Positions 10,610 to 19,252 of a stretch of DNA of 64,000 bases are shown piece by piece. The stretch is from Pseudodesulfovibrio pelocollis (GTDB lineage: Bacteria > Desulfobacterota > Desulfovibrionia > Desulfovibrionales > Desulfovibrionaceae), in assembly GCF_030282845.1 (NCBI RefSeq), contig NZ_JASTWE010000006.1:1-64000 (forward strand), read 5' to 3'. How positions within the stretch are numbered: the stretch's first letter is position 1; each line of letters starts with the position of its first letter. The translations under genes and the position numbers were made by a program. The notes under the pieces were generated by a model that searched no databases, had not been told where the DNA came from, and saw nothing but the letters and a program-made list of their open reading frames with translations.

Positions 10610-11674
10610 ATGATGACCACAGCCGTAGCCGTGAGCGGGGGCATGGACAGCCTGCTCGCCCTGGCCCTGATGAAGGAGCGCGGGCACGATGTGTTCGCCC
10701 TGCACGGCCGCTTCCTGCCAAAAGGTGGCGGGGATGGGGCGGTGGCCGGGCTGGCCGAGGCCTGCGCCCATCTTGGCGTGCCCTTTCACGTGGCCGACCT
10801 GCGCCGCGAGTTCGAGCGCGAGGTGGTGGCCCCCTTTGCCGATGCCTACCGCCGGGGGCTGACCCCCAACCCCTGCGCGGCCTGCAACCCGCGCATGAAG
10901 TTCGGCGCGCTCTTTGACGCGGCACGCGCCCTGGGTGCGGACAATCTGGCCACGGGCCACTATGTGCGGCTGGTTGACGCCAAGGAAGGTCCGCTGCTGG
11001 CGCGCGGGGCTGACCCGGCCAAGGACCAGAGCTATTTTCTCTCGTTGGTGGGGGGGGAGGCCCTGCGCCGCGCCCACTTCCCCCTTGGCGACATGCTCAA
11101 GAGGGACGTGCCCGCTCGGCTGGCCGGGCTGGGGTTGACCCCGCCCCTGCCGGGCGAGAGCCAGGAGATATGCTTCGTGCCCGGCGACGACTACCAGACG
11201 TTCCTGACCCGGCGCGGCCCCATGCCCGGCGGCGGTCCCATCGTCCTTGCGGACGGCACGGTCATCGGAAGGCACAAGGGGCTGTGGCGGCACACCCAGG
11301 GCCAGCGGCGCGGCCTGGGCATCGCCTGGGCCGAGCCCCTCTACGTGCTCCACAAACGCGTGGTTGACAACACCCTGGTGGTGGGGCCGAAGCCCTCGCT
11401 CCTGGTGCCCGGCTGCGTGGCCGGGCGGGTCAACCTCATGACCGACCCTGCGGGCTGGCCCGAGGTGGTCATGGTCCAGACGCGTTACCGCCAGCGGCCC
11501 AGACCGGCCCGATTCGCCATTGAGGACCACCGGCTCGTGGTCCGTTTCCTTGAGCCCCATGACCGCCCGGCCCCGGGGCAGGTGGCGGCGGTGTACGATG
11601 CGGAAGGGACGGTCCTGGGCGGGGGCGTCATTGAACATGCCTTGGAGCGTGGGATGGAAGGTGACGGGGGGTGA
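10610..11674 (+). CDS. mnmA: MnmA-family tRNA 2-thiouridylase
   Basis: ATP-pyrophosphatase-fold enzyme of about 354 residues, expected to thiolate U34 in tRNA Lys/Glu/Gln. The P-loop SGGMDS is at the N-terminus, NPCAACNPRMKFG carries the Cys corresponding to the first catalytic Cys, DQSYFLS follows, and ESQEICFVPGDDY carries the second. The presence of both catalytic cysteines argues for a working thiolase. It is more diverged and slightly shorter than typical MnmA, so a paralogue elsewhere is possible. Tandem ATGs occur at 10610 and 10613. Its 3' end converges with a TPR lipoprotein gene 12 bp away. Confidence 0.8.
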   Translation: MMTTAVAVSGGMDSLLALALMKERGHDVFALHGRFLPKGGGDGAVAGLAEACAHLGVPFHVADLRREFEREVVAPFADAYRRGLTPNPCAACNPRMKFGALFDAARALGADNLATGHYVRLVDAKEGPLLARGADPAKDQSYFLSLVGGEALRRAHFPLGDMLKRDVPARLAGLGLTPPLPGESQEICFVPGDDYQTFLTRRGPMPGGGPIVLADGTVIGRHKGLWRHTQGQRRGLGIAWAEPLYVLHKRVVDNTLVVGPKPSLLVPGCVAGRVNLMTDPAGWPEVVMVQTRYRQRPRPARFAIEDHRLVVRFLEPHDRPAPGQVAAVYDAEGTVLGGGVIEHALERGMEGDGG

Positions 11675-11686
11675 GCGGACTCGCAA

Positions 11687-12217
11687 TCAGAGGCCCCGGC
11701 GGTCCTCCCACCGTTCCTGCCGTTCGCGGGCAAGTCCCTCGGCTCTGGCCCTGACCAGGGTCTTGCGGATGGTCTCGGGCGTCATGTCCGGCCGCTTGCG
11801 GCAGTAGCCCGTCCACCAGCGCACCTCCTGGGTGATGCGGGTGTTGAAGGGCTCGCGATAGGTGGCGAGCACGGCGAACCCCTGGTCGAGCTCGTCAAGG
11901 AACATCAGGGTCAGGCCGAGATAGAACACCGCGTCCGGGTTGCCGGGATACTGGTCCAGGGTGGCGTCGAAGTGGGTGCGGGCCGTGGGGTAGTCGCCGT
12001 CGAGAAAGGCGCGAAATCCCTCGCGGTTGATCCGATAGGCCGCGTCCGGCCCGCTGTGCAGGAAGTCGCCGTAACTGCTGAGGCTGACGCCCATGCCCGA
12101 GGCCGTGCCCACGCCCACGCCCACGCCCGAGTTCGTGCCCACGCCCACCGCGCCGTAAGAAAGGCAGCCGGTGAGCATGGTGAGCGCGGCGAGCAGCGTC
12201 AGTGTTGTCCGTCTCAT
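11687..12217 (-). CDS. TPR lipoprotein with Gly-Val zipper-like stretch
   Basis: A 176-residue predicted lipoprotein with a signal ending in LTGC (Cys18). The mature N-terminus is a low-complexity Gly/Val/Ser stretch (GVGVGTNSGVGVGVGT), reminiscent of glycine-zipper segments, followed by a TPR-like region (GFRAFLDGDYPTARTHFDAT, then NPDAVFYLGLTLMFLDEL). The C-terminal helix TPETIRKTLVRARAEGLARE matches the C-terminus of the neighbouring lipoprotein, so the two are paralogues. It lies 45 bp after that gene and is probably co-transcribed with it. Function unknown; an envelope location is inferred. Confidence 0.8.
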   Translation of the reverse strand: MRRTTLTLLAALTMLTGCLSYGAVGVGTNSGVGVGVGTASGMGVSLSSYGDFLHSGPDAAYRINREGFRAFLDGDYPTARTHFDATLDQYPGNPDAVFYLGLTLMFLDELDQGFAVLATYREPFNTRITQEVRWWTGYCRKRPDMTPETIRKTLVRARAEGLARERQERWEDRRGL

Positions 12218-12262
12218 GGCATTGACCCTTGTTGGGAAATGCTTTAGTCCGCTCGGGCGGGG

Positions 12263-12784
12263 CTAGCGCGAGCCGCCGAAATCCCGCTCGCGGTCCATGC
12301 CCTCGTCCCAGGCCCGGAACATGGCCCTGGCGATGGCCTCGTCGGTCAGGTCCGGCGTGTCGGCAAGGCGTGCGGCCATGTCGCGCACCGAGTTGGTTAC
12401 CTGGACCCTGCCGGGATAGCGGAACCCGGTCAGGGTCTCGAACCCGCCCGCGCGGTCGCCCTTGGCGATCTGGCACAGGCCGGTGTAGAAGACCGCGCTC
12501 GGGTAGTTCTCCACCCCGGCGGCGTGGCGAAACGCCTCCTCGGCCTTGTCGTATTCACCAAGATTGTAGTACGCACGGCCCAGGCCGGTCAGCAGCCGGG
12601 CCGAGTCCGGCTCGTCCTTGAGGGCCTTCTGGTATTCCACCACGGCCTGTTCGTAGTCCTTGAGGGTCATGGACAGGTTGCCCGCCAGCTTGGGCTGGTG
12701 GCCGCACCCGGCCAGCAGCAGGGTTGCGAGCAACAGGGCCGAAAAGGTCAGGATGAGGGTGATGATCCGTTTGGTGTGTGTCAT
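12263..12784 (-). CDS. TPR lipoprotein, paralogue of the adjacent gene
   Basis: A 173-residue predicted lipoprotein with a long hydrophobic signal and lipobox LLAGC (Cys27). Two to three TPR units follow (YEQAVVEYQKALKDEPDSAR; GLGRAYYNLGEYDKAEEAFR; SAVFYTGLCQIAKGDRAGG). The end VQVTNSVRDMA plus PDLTDEAIARAMFRAWDEGM aligns with TRITQEVRWW plus PDMTPETIRKTLVRARAEGL of the next gene, which shows a tandem duplication. The longer frame reaching 13654 overlaps mtaB antisense and is not real. GGAGAG lies 11 nt before ATG 12784. It is divergent from mtaB with 57 bp between starts. Confidence 0.82.
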   Translation of the reverse strand: MTHTKRIITLILTFSALLLATLLLAGCGHQPKLAGNLSMTLKDYEQAVVEYQKALKDEPDSARLLTGLGRAYYNLGEYDKAEEAFRHAAGVENYPSAVFYTGLCQIAKGDRAGGFETLTGFRYPGRVQVTNSVRDMAARLADTPDLTDEAIARAMFRAWDEGMDRERDFGGSR

Positions 12785-12841
12785 GGATTCGTTTTTCTCT
12801 CCGAAACATGGGTGTTCGCCTGAGCGACAGGCCGAGAGTAC

Positions 12842-14218
12842 ATGATTCGATTGTATACCGCCACCCTGGGGTGCAAGATAAACCAGTATGAGACCCGGTC
12901 CATCGCCGAGGCCTGGACCGGCCACGGGCAGGCCGTGGAGAGCGTCGCGCCCGAAGGGGCGGACGTCATCCTGGTCAATTCCTGCGCGGTCACGGCCAAT
13001 GCCGTGGCCGATCTGCGCCAGACAGTGCGCCGCCTCCATCGCGCCAATCCGGCGGCCGGGATCATCGTCACCGGCTGCGCGGCCCAGGTCATGGCCGACG
13101 AACTGGCCGGGCTGCCCGGAGTGGTCAGCGTGGTGCCCCAGGCGGACAAGGGCGCGCTCCTGGCCGGGCCTGTCGCCTCGCCTGCCGCGCCTCTGGCCGC
13201 GGCGATCCCCTCCATTGATCCCGACACCACCGATCCCGACACCGCCGACGAGCCGGGCGGATACGCCCCCTTTTCCATCTCCGGCTATTCCCGGGCCAGG
13301 GCCGTGGTCAAGGTCCAGGACGGCTGTTCGCACCACTGCACCTACTGCATCGTGCCACTGACGCGCGGCCCCTCGGTCAGCCGCCCGTCGGACGAGGTGA
13401 TCGCCGAGGCGGCGCGGTTGCTCGATGCCGGATTCCGCGAACTGGTCATCAGCGGCATCAATCTGCGCCACTATGGCCGGGGGCTGGCCGAACGCATGGA
13501 TTTCTGGGATCTCCTGGCCCGCCTGGACCGGGAGCTGGCCCCCGGCTGGGCCGGACGGGCGCGGCTGCGCGTCTCGTCCGTGGAGCCGGGCCAGCTTGAT
13601 GACAAGGCCTTCGATACCCTGGCCGGATCGTCCATGGTCTGCCCCCATCTGCACCTATCGCTGCAAAGCAGCGATGCTGGTGTGCTCCGGGCCATGGGGC
13701 GCGGTCACTACGACCCGCGCGGCGCGGCGGATTTCCTGGCCCGGCTGGCCCGGGTCTGGCCGATCATGGGCCTTGGCGCGGACATCATCACCGGATTTCC
13801 CGGCGAGGACGAGGCCGCCTTTGCCGAGACCCTGGCCCTGTGCCGTGAACTGCCCCTGACCTATGCCCATGTCTTTCCGTATTCCGAGCGGCCGGGAACC
13901 CGCGCCGCCGACATGCCCGGGCAGGTGGCCGTGCCCGTGCGCAAGGCGCGGGCCGCTCGGCTGCGTGCCCTTGTGTCCCGGCGCAGGCGGGCCTTCCGCG
14001 AGCGGCTCACCGGCTTGCCCCGCCTCGATGTGCTGGTCCAGGATGCGCAGGGCAACGGGGTGTGCGAGTTCTATGCCGGGTGTCGGCTGACCCGCCTGCC
14101 CGATGGCGTTGGCCGACGCGCCCTGGTCCGCGCCCGGCCCGTGGGCGTCGAGCGGGGTGTCGTCATGGCCGAGCCGTTGCCGGAATCGCTGCCGGAAACT
14201 GGTGGGGACAGGTCGTGA
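12842..14218 (+). CDS. mtaB: MtaB, tRNA t6A37 methylthiotransferase
   Basis: Radical-SAM methylthiotransferase that converts t6A37 to ms2t6A37 in tRNA; 458 residues. The N-terminal UPF0004 domain supplies three cluster Cys: Cys11 in TLGCKINQYE, Cys48 in NSCAV, Cys79 in TGCAAQ. The radical-SAM motif is C162-X3-C166-X2-C169 in DGCSHHCTYCIVPLTRG. The GCKINQYE variant is characteristic of MtaB rather than MiaB or RimO. It heads a long plus-strand run; the next gene overlaps its stop codon. Confidence 0.93.
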   Translation: MIRLYTATLGCKINQYETRSIAEAWTGHGQAVESVAPEGADVILVNSCAVTANAVADLRQTVRRLHRANPAAGIIVTGCAAQVMADELAGLPGVVSVVPQADKGALLAGPVASPAAPLAAAIPSIDPDTTDPDTADEPGGYAPFSISGYSRARAVVKVQDGCSHHCTYCIVPLTRGPSVSRPSDEVIAEAARLLDAGFRELVISGINLRHYGRGLAERMDFWDLLARLDRELAPGWAGRARLRVSSVEPGQLDDKAFDTLAGSSMVCPHLHLSLQSSDAGVLRAMGRGHYDPRGAADFLARLARVWPIMGLGADIITGFPGEDEAAFAETLALCRELPLTYAHVFPYSERPGTRAADMPGQVAVPVRKARAARLRALVSRRRRAFRERLTGLPRLDVLVQDAQGNGVCEFYAGCRLTRLPDGVGRRALVRARPVGVERGVVMAEPLPESLPETGGDRS

Positions 14219-14742
14219 GCGTGCCCAGGGAGCCCCTGCCCGGGCTGCTGGTCATGTCCGTGCTCAGCGCCAGATGGGATTGGGTCTGGCCCGGCCTGCT
14301 CGGTGAGCTTGAGGCGCGTTTCGGCCCGGCCGAACACGTCTCCGAGTTGTTTCCCTTTGACCAGACCGGCTACTACGATGCGGAACTGGGCACGCCCATA
14401 GGGCGGCGGCTCCTCGCCTTCGAGGCGTTGCGCCCGCTGGACGAGCTGGCCGACATCAAGCTGGCCACCAACGCCATCGAGGCCGCCCACGCCGTCGGGG
14501 GACAGCGGCGCGTCAACCTCGACCCGGGTTTCCTCACCCTGGAGCGGCTGGTGCTGGCCACGGGCAAGAACTTTTCCCACCGCGTCTATCTGGGGCGCGG
14601 CATCTGGGCGGACCTGACCCTGATCTGGCAGCGGGGCGGGTGGACCGACTTTCCCTGGACATTCCCGGACTACGCGGGCCGGGAAATGAAATCGCGGCTG
14701 ACAAAGCTGCGGCAGTTGTATAAAACCAAGCTCAATACATAA
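14215..14742 (+). CDS. DUF4416 family protein
   Basis: A 175-residue protein of unknown function matching the DUF4416 family by memory of its pattern: an N-terminal LPGLLVMSVLSA, then FDQTGYYDAELG, DIKLATNAIE, NLDPGFLTLERLVLATGKNFSHRVYL, and a Lys/Arg-rich C-terminus. No signal peptide or membrane segment. The start is GTG 14215, overlapping the mtaB TGA by four bases, with GGTGGGG about 10 nt before it; GTG 14221 is an alternative. It sits between mtaB and yicC, so translational coupling is likely, but no function follows from that. Confidence 0.75.
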   Translation: MSVPREPLPGLLVMSVLSARWDWVWPGLLGELEARFGPAEHVSELFPFDQTGYYDAELGTPIGRRLLAFEALRPLDELADIKLATNAIEAAHAVGGQRRVNLDPGFLTLERLVLATGKNFSHRVYLGRGIWADLTLIWQRGGWTDFPWTFPDYAGREMKSRLTKLRQLYKTKLNT

Positions 14743-14755
14743 GGGGATCAAGCAT

Positions 14756-15637
14756 ATGCCCGTCAGCATGACCGGTTTTGGCCGGTTCGAGACCACAGAG
14801 GACGCCTGGACGCACGTCTGGGAGATCAAGAGCGTCAACGGCCGGTTCCTCGACGTCAAGTGGCGCCTGCCCGGCTCCCTGCGCGGCCTGGAGAACGGCT
14901 GGGAAAAGGTCGTGCGCACCCACGCCTCGCGCGGCCGGGTGGATGTCTCCCTCAACCTTGAGGTCATGGACGCCGGTGTGCTCGGCGTGGCCTTCAACGA
15001 GGTCATGGCCCGGGCCATGATGCGCGAGATGGAGAAGCTGGCCGCCAGCCAGGGGCGCGTCTTCGAGCCGGACTTCAACCGGATCATGACCATGTCGTCC
15101 CTGTGGCGCGACGCGGGCAACGAGCCCGATCCCGGACTGGCCGAGAGCCTGACCCGGGGACTGGAAGGCGCGCTGGCGGACTGGATGCGCTCGCGCACCG
15201 TGGAGGGCGAGGCCATGGTGGCCGATCTGCTCGCCCGGTTCGACACCCTGAGCGGGCTCGCCCGGGCCGTGGGCGCGCGCGTCCCGGCCATTCTGGAGGA
15301 AAAGAAGACCGGGCTGCGTCAGCGCATCATCGACATGCTCCAGTCTGCCGGGGCTGATTTTTCCGAGGACCGCATGCTCCAGGAGGTGGCCTACCTGACG
15401 GACAAGCTCGATGTGTCCGAGGAGCTGACCCGGCTCGACGCCCACCTTGAGCGCATCGGCGAGACCCTGCGCGGCGGCGGCGACGTGGGCAAGAAGCTCG
15501 ATTTTCTCATCCAGGAGACGTTTCGCGAGATCAACACCTGCGGCAACAAGGCCCAGGATGTGGAGGTCAGCCGTCTGGTGGTGGACTTCAAGGCCGAGCT
15601 TGAGCGCTGCCGCGAGCAGATCCAGAACATCGAGTAG
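14756..15637 (+). CDS. yicC: YicC family endoribonuclease
   Basis: A 293-residue YicC/YloC protein, a family with reported endoribonuclease activity. The N-terminal signature MPVSMTGFGRFE and EIKSVNGRFLDVKWRLP, and the C-terminal DUF1732 part DKLDVSEELTRLDAHL through GKKLDFLIQETFREINT and EVSRLVVDFKAELERCREQIQNIE, are all intact. AGGGGA lies just before the ATG. The order yicC, remA-like, gmk is conserved in many bacteria and supports the call. Confidence 0.94.
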   Translation: MPVSMTGFGRFETTEDAWTHVWEIKSVNGRFLDVKWRLPGSLRGLENGWEKVVRTHASRGRVDVSLNLEVMDAGVLGVAFNEVMARAMMREMEKLAASQGRVFEPDFNRIMTMSSLWRDAGNEPDPGLAESLTRGLEGALADWMRSRTVEGEAMVADLLARFDTLSGLARAVGARVPAILEEKKTGLRQRIIDMLQSAGADFSEDRMLQEVAYLTDKLDVSEELTRLDAHLERIGETLRGGGDVGKKLDFLIQETFREINTCGNKAQDVEVSRLVVDFKAELERCREQIQNIE

Positions 15638-15690
15638 CCCGGCCGCGCCAACGCGATCACGTCCAAAGCATAAAGGAATTGTAGGTAGTT

Positions 15691-15945
15691 ATGCAGAAAC
15701 AGGGATTGCTCAACGTAGGTTTCGGCAACTTCGTGGTGTTGAGCCGTGTGATCTCCATCGTCAACCCCACCAGCGCGCCCATGCGCCGCCTGCGCGAGGA
15801 CGCGCGCCAGGAGGGGCGGCTCATCGACGCCACCCAGGGGCGCAAGACCCGCGCCATCATCGTCACCGACTCCAACCATGTCATCCTCTCGGCCATCCAG
15901 GCCGAGACCGTGGGCCAGCGCTTCAGCGCAGAGGAGGGGGACTAG
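15691..15945 (+). CDS. RemA-like DUF370 DNA-binding protein
   Basis: An 84-residue DUF370 protein, the family of Bacillus RemA (extracellular matrix regulator). Visible features are [29 protein letters not shown] and the conserved [22 protein letters not shown]. In most bacteria this gene sits beside yicC and gmk, as here; what it regulates outside Firmicutes is not known. Its TAG stop is immediately followed by the GTG start of gmk, so the two are likely co-translated. Confidence 0.9.
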   Translation: MQKQGLLNVGFGNFVVLSRVISIVNPTSAPMRRLREDARQEGRLIDATQGRKTRAIIVTDSNHVILSAIQAETVGQRFSAEEGD

Positions 15946-16599
15946 GTGGGCAAAGACGACACCTTCCGCCGCCAGGGACAGGTGCTCGTGGTCTGCGCTC
16001 CCAGCGGCACGGGCAAGAGCACGCTCATCAACATGCTGCGGCGCGAGTTCCCGGACTTCGGCTACTCGATCTCCTACACCACCCGCGCCCCACGGGGCCA
16101 TGAGCAGGACGGCCGCGAATACCATTTCGTCTCCCGCGACGCCTTTGTGACCATGCGCAGCCGGGGCGAGTTCTGCGAGTGGGCCGAGGTCCATGGCAAC
16201 TTCTACGGCACGGCCACCAAACCGGTGGAAACGATGCTCGGCCAGGGGTGCGACGTGCTCTTCGACATCGACGTGCAGGGGGCGAAACAGCTGCGCAACA
16301 CGTTCCCGGACGGCACCTTCGTTTTCCTGCTGCCGCCCTCGCGGGCCGTCCTGGTCCGCCGTCTGACCGGCCGGGGCACCGACTCCGAGGAGTCCGTCGC
16401 CCGCAGACTTGACAATGCGGCGGGCGAGATCAGGCAGGCGGATTTCTTTGAATACTGGGTAGTCAACGACGATCTGGACATGTCCTATCAGGAACTTCGG
16501 GCCGTGTATCTGGCCGGTCGCTGCAAACCCGCCCTGCGTCCGGGCATCCTTGACGCCATCCTCGGCACCTGGGAGACACAGGGGGGGGGCGATGGCTGA
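15946..16599 (+). CDS. gmk: Guanylate kinase
   Basis: Phosphorylates GMP to GDP; 217 residues. The P-loop APSGTGKST is at residues 18-26, then SYTTRAPRGHEQDGREYHFVS, the GMP-binding GEFCEWAEVHGNFYGT, and DVLFDIDVQGAKQL. GTG start at 15946, directly abutting the preceding stop. The 3' end overlaps pyrF by 8 bp. Confidence 0.97.
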   Translation: MGKDDTFRRQGQVLVVCAPSGTGKSTLINMLRREFPDFGYSISYTTRAPRGHEQDGREYHFVSRDAFVTMRSRGEFCEWAEVHGNFYGTATKPVETMLGQGCDVLFDIDVQGAKQLRNTFPDGTFVFLLPPSRAVLVRRLTGRGTDSEESVARRLDNAAGEIRQADFFEYWVVNDDLDMSYQELRAVYLAGRCKPALRPGILDAILGTWETQGGGDG

Positions 16600-17293
16600 A
16601 CTGGTGGTGGCCCTCGATTATCCAGACGGCGCGTCTGCCCTGGCCATGGCCCGTTCGCTGCGCGGCACGGCCGGGTGGGTCAAGGTGGGCCTTGAGCTGT
16701 TCACGGCCCAGGGCCCGGCCGTGGTGGAGCCCCTCAAGAAGCTGGGCTTCAAGGTCTTTCTGGACATGAAATTCTTCGACATCCCCAATACGGTGCTCGG
16801 CGCGGCCCGGTCCGCCGCCCTGCTGGGGGTGGACATGGTCACCATCCACGCCCTGGGCGGCGAGCGCATGGCCCGTGCGGCCATGGAGGGCTGTGCCGCA
16901 GGCGCGCTTCCGGGCGCGCGGCCGCCGTTGGTCATGGCCGTGACCATGCTCACCAGCATGGGGCCGGGCGACCTGCCCGTGGACGGCGCGCCAGCCCCCT
17001 CGCGGATGGCCCTTGACCTTGCTGTGAAAGCCAAGCAATATGGCGTAAATGGAGTGGTCTGTTCCGGGCTCGAAGTGGCGGACGTCAAGGGGAAGTGCGG
17101 GGATGGCTTCCTGTGCCTGACGCCGGGCATACGGCTCGCGTCGGCGGCGGCGGACGACCAGCGCAGGGTGGTCACGCCCGGGCAGGCGGTCCGGTTCGGT
17201 TCCGATTTTCTGGTGGTGGGCAGGCCCATCACCGGGGCCGTGATTCCGGCGGACGCGGCCCGGACCATGCTTGAGGAGATGCGATCAGCCTAA
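16592..17293 (+). CDS. pyrF: Orotidine-5'-phosphate decarboxylase
   Basis: Last step of UMP synthesis; 233 residues, a short class I enzyme. The catalytic motif DMKFFDIPNT lies at 58-67 (Asp58, Lys60, Asp63), Lys31 is in the first strand (GWVKVGLE), and TPGIRL plus DFLVVGRPIT close the phosphate site. ATG 16592 lies inside the end of gmk, preceded by a nine-G run that can serve as the ribosome site. Confidence 0.96.
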   Translation: MAELVVALDYPDGASALAMARSLRGTAGWVKVGLELFTAQGPAVVEPLKKLGFKVFLDMKFFDIPNTVLGAARSAALLGVDMVTIHALGGERMARAAMEGCAAGALPGARPPLVMAVTMLTSMGPGDLPVDGAPAPSRMALDLAVKAKQYGVNGVVCSGLEVADVKGKCGDGFLCLTPGIRLASAAADDQRRVVTPGQAVRFGSDFLVVGRPITGAVIPADAARTMLEEMRSA

Positions 17294-17309
17294 TCCCCGG
17301 GGGGAGCGG

Positions 17310-18308
17310 ATGACTGAGCAAGGCGACACGGAGCGAGGCGGCCGGGAGATAGTCAGGGACGGCGCGGAGAAGATCAAGGGCGTCTTCTCCACACAGTCCG
17401 TTTCCAGGGTCGGCACCGGCACCACCCAGCGGCGAACCATCCAGAAGACCTATTGGAGCAGCGAGGAGCTTGAGGACGGCTCCATCGTCGTGCAGCCCCT
17501 CAATCGCAACTACGTTCCATCCGGACCCAGGCGCACCCTTTCCCGCGACGAGTTCCTGACCAAGTTCAATCCCGAACCCGAATTCTATCTCTCCACCGTG
17601 TTTCCGGCCATCAGGGAAATGGACGATGCCGTGGTGCGCGGCGAGAAGCACCGCGAGCGCGGCGCGGCCTACAGCGCGGAGTTCGAGTTCAAGCGGGCCA
17701 CGGCCATCGACGAGGAGAACGTGCGCGCCAACTTCGGCCTGGGCCTGACCTATCTCGACCGGGGCGATCAGGTGAAGGCCAATGACATCTTCGAGCGCAT
17801 CGTGGGCCTTGAGGCGGCGTTCGAGTCCGAGCACAAGCATCTGTTCAACGATTTCGGCATCAACATGCGCAAGAACAAGATGTACGAGCAGGCCCTGCAA
17901 TACTACCTGCGTGCCGAGGAGTTGGTGGAGGACGACGAGCACCTGTTTCACAACATCGCCCGCTGCTTCTACGAGAAGGGCGATGTGGAGGGATGCAAGA
18001 AGTATTTGCGCAAGAGCCTGGAGGTGAATCCTGACCTCAAGGAGAGCCGCATGTTCTGGGCCTTTCTCAAGAGCGAGGGCCATGTGGCGGACGGGGCCGA
18101 TCCATCGGGGACCGACACGCGCCGGACCGGAGGCGAGCGGTCGGCCGTGGGCGGAAAACCCGCTGACGAGCGCGGTGCGGCGGTCGCCAGCGGGCAGGCC
18201 AACGGGCGGCCCGTCGGGGCTCCGGCCGGGGGCAAGGCCAATGGGGCGGACGGCCAAGCCGCCACCCCCTCCAAGCCTGCCGCGCCCATCAAGCTGGATC
18301 TCGATTGA
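17310..18308 (+). CDS. TPR protein, cytoplasmic, function unknown
   Basis: A 332-residue protein with no signal peptide. The N-terminal 100 residues are polar (STQSVSRVGTGTTQRRTIQKT, then VVQPLNRNYVPSGPRRTLSRDEFLTKF), about 120-265 carry four or so TPR units (HRERGAAYSAEFEFKRATAI; VRANFGLGLTYLDRGDQVKA; YEQALQYYLRAEEL; HNIARCFYEKGDVEGCKKYL), and the C-terminal 65 residues are a disordered Gly/Ala/Pro-rich tail. GGGGAG precedes ATG 17310; the longer frame would overlap pyrF. A similar Desulfovibrio-type TPR protein sits at 37787-38590. The partner is unknown. Confidence 0.82.
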   Translation: MTEQGDTERGGREIVRDGAEKIKGVFSTQSVSRVGTGTTQRRTIQKTYWSSEELEDGSIVVQPLNRNYVPSGPRRTLSRDEFLTKFNPEPEFYLSTVFPAIREMDDAVVRGEKHRERGAAYSAEFEFKRATAIDEENVRANFGLGLTYLDRGDQVKANDIFERIVGLEAAFESEHKHLFNDFGINMRKNKMYEQALQYYLRAEELVEDDEHLFHNIARCFYEKGDVEGCKKYLRKSLEVNPDLKESRMFWAFLKSEGHVADGADPSGTDTRRTGGERSAVGGKPADERGAAVASGQANGRPVGAPAGGKANGADGQAATPSKPAAPIKLDLD

Positions 18309-18378
18309 CGGACCGGGCTGCCTGGGGTAGCGGCAACACGGGGCTGGCGGCCAAACACGGGGCGATCACGGAGTCTTC

Positions 18379-19239
18379 ATGAACCAGGACAAGATACAGG
18401 CTTTCTTGCGGGAACTCCCGAGGATGCGGGACGACCTGCCCTATTCGCCCGAGGTGCTCGGCAAGCTCTTCGCCCAGACAGGGGACTCGTCCATGGCCTC
18501 CCTTGAGGATGTGGGCAAGACCGTGGGCAAGGACCAGGGGCTGACCACGCGCATCCTGCGGGTGGCCAATTCCGCCTATTACGGCCTCCAGGCCGAGGTG
18601 GTCTCCGTGTCCCGCGCCGCTGCCGTGCTCGGCATGCACGAGATCCGCAACATCGTCCTCACCCTTGGCGTCAACGGCCTCACCGCCGGTTACACCATGC
18701 CCGATGACTTTGACCTGGCCGAATACTGGCGGCACCAGTTCTATGTGGGCATGATCGCCCGCGAGGTCTCGCGTGTCACCGAGGTGGGCAAGTCAGACAT
18801 CATGTTCACTGCCGGGCTGCTGCACGACATCGGCAAGCTCATTGTCGCCCTGCGCCGCCCCGCCGACTGGGCCGCCATCCGCGAACTGGCCGACGAGGAG
18901 GGCATTCCCGATGCCGAGGCCGAGGACGAGTACTGGGGGCTGGACCACGCCGTGATCGGCGCCCTGGTGCTCAAGTCGTGGGACCTGCCGCCCGCGCTGG
19001 TGGAACCGGTCAACTGGCATCACGCCCCGGAGCTTTCGCCCGGCCACTCCAACGAGGCCACGGTCATCTGTCTGGCCGACTGCGCCGCCCATGCCGTGGA
19101 CGATGATGACGAATACTTCGTCTCCCGGCTCCAGGCCCTGTGCCCGGACCTGGAAATGGAGCTGGACGAGATCATGGAAGTGGCCGAGGAACTGGCCGAA
19201 TCCAAGGACATCGAACAGTTCGTCCGGCTCCTCGCCTGA
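18379..19239 (+). CDS. HDOD domain signalling protein
   Basis: A 286-residue HDOD protein, a domain related to HD phosphohydrolases and found in regulators of motility, virulence and c-di-GMP-linked signalling. The N-terminal part shows SLEDVGKTVGKDQGLTTRIL and RVANSAYYGL (typical HDOD), followed by VLGMHEIRNIVLTLGV and a retained HD-like LLHDIGKLIVA. A later WGLDHAVIGALVLKSWDLP completes the fold. Whether it hydrolyses anything is not clear. CGGAG precedes the ATG. recJ starts 13 bp after its stop. Confidence 0.88.
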   Translation: MNQDKIQAFLRELPRMRDDLPYSPEVLGKLFAQTGDSSMASLEDVGKTVGKDQGLTTRILRVANSAYYGLQAEVVSVSRAAAVLGMHEIRNIVLTLGVNGLTAGYTMPDDFDLAEYWRHQFYVGMIAREVSRVTEVGKSDIMFTAGLLHDIGKLIVALRRPADWAAIRELADEEGIPDAEAEDEYWGLDHAVIGALVLKSWDLPPALVEPVNWHHAPELSPGHSNEATVICLADCAAHAVDDDDEYFVSRLQALCPDLEMELDEIMEVAEELAESKDIEQFVRLLA

Positions 19240-19252
19240 CCCCGGGATCGCC

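Noticed and set aside
12785-13654. Upstream extension of the second TPR lipoprotein frame to 463 residues
   Set aside because: It would overlap mtaB antisense and bury the lipoprotein signal peptide.
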